From positions 25,662-89,661 of the forward strand of contig NZ_JAACFS010000032.1 of the NCBI RefSeq assembly GCF_029051645.1: a stretch of 64,000 bases of DNA. Direction: 5' to 3'. A model generated the notes under the pieces. The model was not told where the DNA came from and did no database searches. It saw nothing but the letters and a program-made list of their open reading frames with translations. Position numbers and translations under genes: made by a program. Positions 62,921 through 64,000 of the stretch are shown piece by piece. Numbering within the stretch: position 1 is the stretch's first letter; each line of letters opens with the position of its first letter. Origin of the DNA: Bradyrhizobium sp. CSA112 (GTDB taxonomy: Bacteria; Pseudomonadota; Alphaproteobacteria; Rhizobiales; Xanthobacteraceae).

Positions 62921-62983
62921 CGTACCTGGAGGAACTGATCCGCGGTTTGCGTTACCGTGAACGGCGAGCGAAGGATTAGTCCG

Positions 62984-64000
62984 ATGCGCATCCTGATCGT
63001 TGGCGGCACGGGCCTTATCGGATCGGCGATCCACGCACGCCTTTCCGCCGAAGGACATCACTGCGTATTGGTGTCGCGCCATCCAACGGGAACGCCTGAT
63101 GCGCATCACGTCGCGCTCGACATCGCACAGGCGACCGACGCTTCCAGGTGGAAGCCCGTCCTTGAAGGCGTCGACGCCGTCATCAATGCGGCGGGCGCGC
63201 TGCAGGGACAGGATATGCAAGGCGTCCATGTTGCCGGCAGCGCCGCGCTCTACGCCGCTTGTGAAAGCGAAGGCGTCCGCCGCGTAATCCTTTTCTCGGC
63301 AATCGGCACCGATCGCGAGGCGCGAAGCGACTTTTCACGCACCAAGCAGGAGGGCGAAGCCGCGTTGATGTCACGCGATCTCGATTGGGTCGTGCTGCGG
63401 CCTTCCGTCGTGGTGGGCGGGGCAGCCTATGGCGGCAGCGCGCTGCTGCGGGGACTTGCCTCACTACCGGTTCTGCCTGTAATGCCCGACACGGCGCCGA
63501 TTCAACCTGTGTATCTGGACGATGTCGTCGCGACCGTTGTCTTTTTTCTGAAGCCGGGAGCGCCCTCGCGCGTGGCACTGGATCTGGCTGGGCCGCGGCA
63601 TATGGTGTTCAGCGATGCGGTCGCCGTGTTTCGCCGCTGGCTGCGATGGCGACCCGCCTACCGCCTGCCACTGCCGGTGTGGGCGGCCTCCGGCTTTTAC
63701 CGCGCGGGAGACCTGGCGCAGATGCTGGGCTGGCGAACGCCCGTCAACTCAACGGCACAGGCGGAAATGCGGCGCGGGGCGACTGGCGACCCCGAGCCGT
63801 GGCGTCAGGCGACGGGAATTGCGCCGCGCGACCTCGAAGCCGCCCTCGCCAGCGAGCCGGCCTCGGTACAGGAACGCTGGTTTGCACGGCTATACGCGCT
63901 GAAGCCGCTGATATTCGGCGTCTTCGGCCTATTCTGGATAGTCACCGGCATCATCTCGCTCGGCCCGGGCTGGGAGATCGGCATATCGTTGCTGCGGGAG
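62984..64000 (+). CDS. SDR-type NAD(P)-binding oxidoreductase with C-terminal membrane (DoxX-like) part; partial
   Basis: 339 codons are visible before the right edge. The N-terminal extended-SDR domain has MRILIVGGTGLIGSAIHARL, VNAAGALQG-type VDAVINAAGALQGQDMQGVH and SRTKQEGEAALMSRDLDWVV, which gives the RPSVVVGG strand. The usual catalytic YxxxK is replaced by FSRTKQEGE, as in atypical complex-I-type SDRs. From about residue 305 a hydrophobic segment, LKPLIFGVFGLFWIVTGIIS, begins a membrane part, as in SDR proteins fused to a DoxX-like C-terminus. The substrate is unknown. Confidence 0.87.
   Translation, partial: MRILIVGGTGLIGSAIHARLSAEGHHCVLVSRHPTGTPDAHHVALDIAQATDASRWKPVLEGVDAVINAAGALQGQDMQGVHVAGSAALYAACESEGVRRVILFSAIGTDREARSDFSRTKQEGEAALMSRDLDWVVLRPSVVVGGAAYGGSALLRGLASLPVLPVMPDTAPIQPVYLDDVVATVVFFLKPGAPSRVALDLAGPRHMVFSDAVAVFRRWLRWRPAYRLPLPVWAASGFYRAGDLAQMLGWRTPVNSTAQAEMRRGATGDPEPWRQATGIAPRDLEAALASEPASVQERWFARLYALKPLIFGVFGLFWIVTGIISLGPGWEIGISLLRE

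Overview
The window reads as a chromosomal segment from an alphaproteobacterium of the Bradyrhizobium / Rhodopseudomonas group (Nitrobacteraceae). This rests on high-GC coding sequence, protein sequences of that type (two glnK-amtB pairs, a TimA-MltA-Smr cluster, MnmG/MnmE/Rho/HemJ/PPSR/Maf/CoaE/DnaQ/SecB order) and many dispersed intergenic palindromes of the sort that fill Bradyrhizobium intergenic regions. No rRNA operon, complete insertion sequence, prophage or CRISPR array was seen. One tRNA (Gly, GCC) is present.

The most informative part is 35-55 kb, which looks like the chromosome origin region. ParB, ParA, RsmG, MnmG, MnmE, Rho and HemJ all read leftwards, and the PPSR (DUF299) regulator, Maf, CoaE and DnaQ read rightwards. 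Between the two blocks (about 44.13-44.49 kb) lies a non-coding, partly AT-rich stretch with several DnaA-box-like 9-mers and an IHF-like site, next to the DUF299 gene that borders the Caulobacter origin. Four parS sites lie 3.7-6.3 kb to its left. SecB, TimA-MltA-Smr, an hslV-GNAT-DUF2585-hslU operon and a his operon (hisB-DUF2628-hisH-hisA-hisF-hisE followed by coaA) continue to the right.

The left part (1-35 kb) is a series of short, mostly independent metabolic and envelope units. They include a partial GST, a DUF2239 protein with twin palindromic operators, a DsbA-like isomerase, a ketopantoate reductase-like enzyme, a periplasmic PQQ sugar dehydrogenase with a dihaem cytochrome c, and a lone DUF2235 (Tle1-like) hydrolase. 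After the tRNA come a CnoX-like thioredoxin-TPR protein, a LON-domain protein, and a TetR regulator with matched operators facing a small membrane protein. Then follow a UbiH-type monooxygenase, acyl-CoA thioesterase II, a GYF_2/DUF898-like membrane protein, and two tandem glnK-amtB ammonium-sensing and transport units ending in a strong terminator. Beyond these are an aminotransferase-ftsK-lolA-xth run, an orphan response regulator, an L,D-transpeptidase, a diguanylate cyclase, and leuS-lptE-holA. The right edge (59.6-64 kb) holds a hybrid histidine kinase, a small exported protein, a remnant of comM and a partial SDR oxidoreductase.

I did not find a clear new multi-gene defence or mobile system. 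The most unusual signals are the mosaic repeat elements that share an exchangeable inner hairpin, the DUF2239/operator pair, the two extra genes inside the hslVU operon, a terminator-like hairpin inside the his operon, and two degraded gene remnants.
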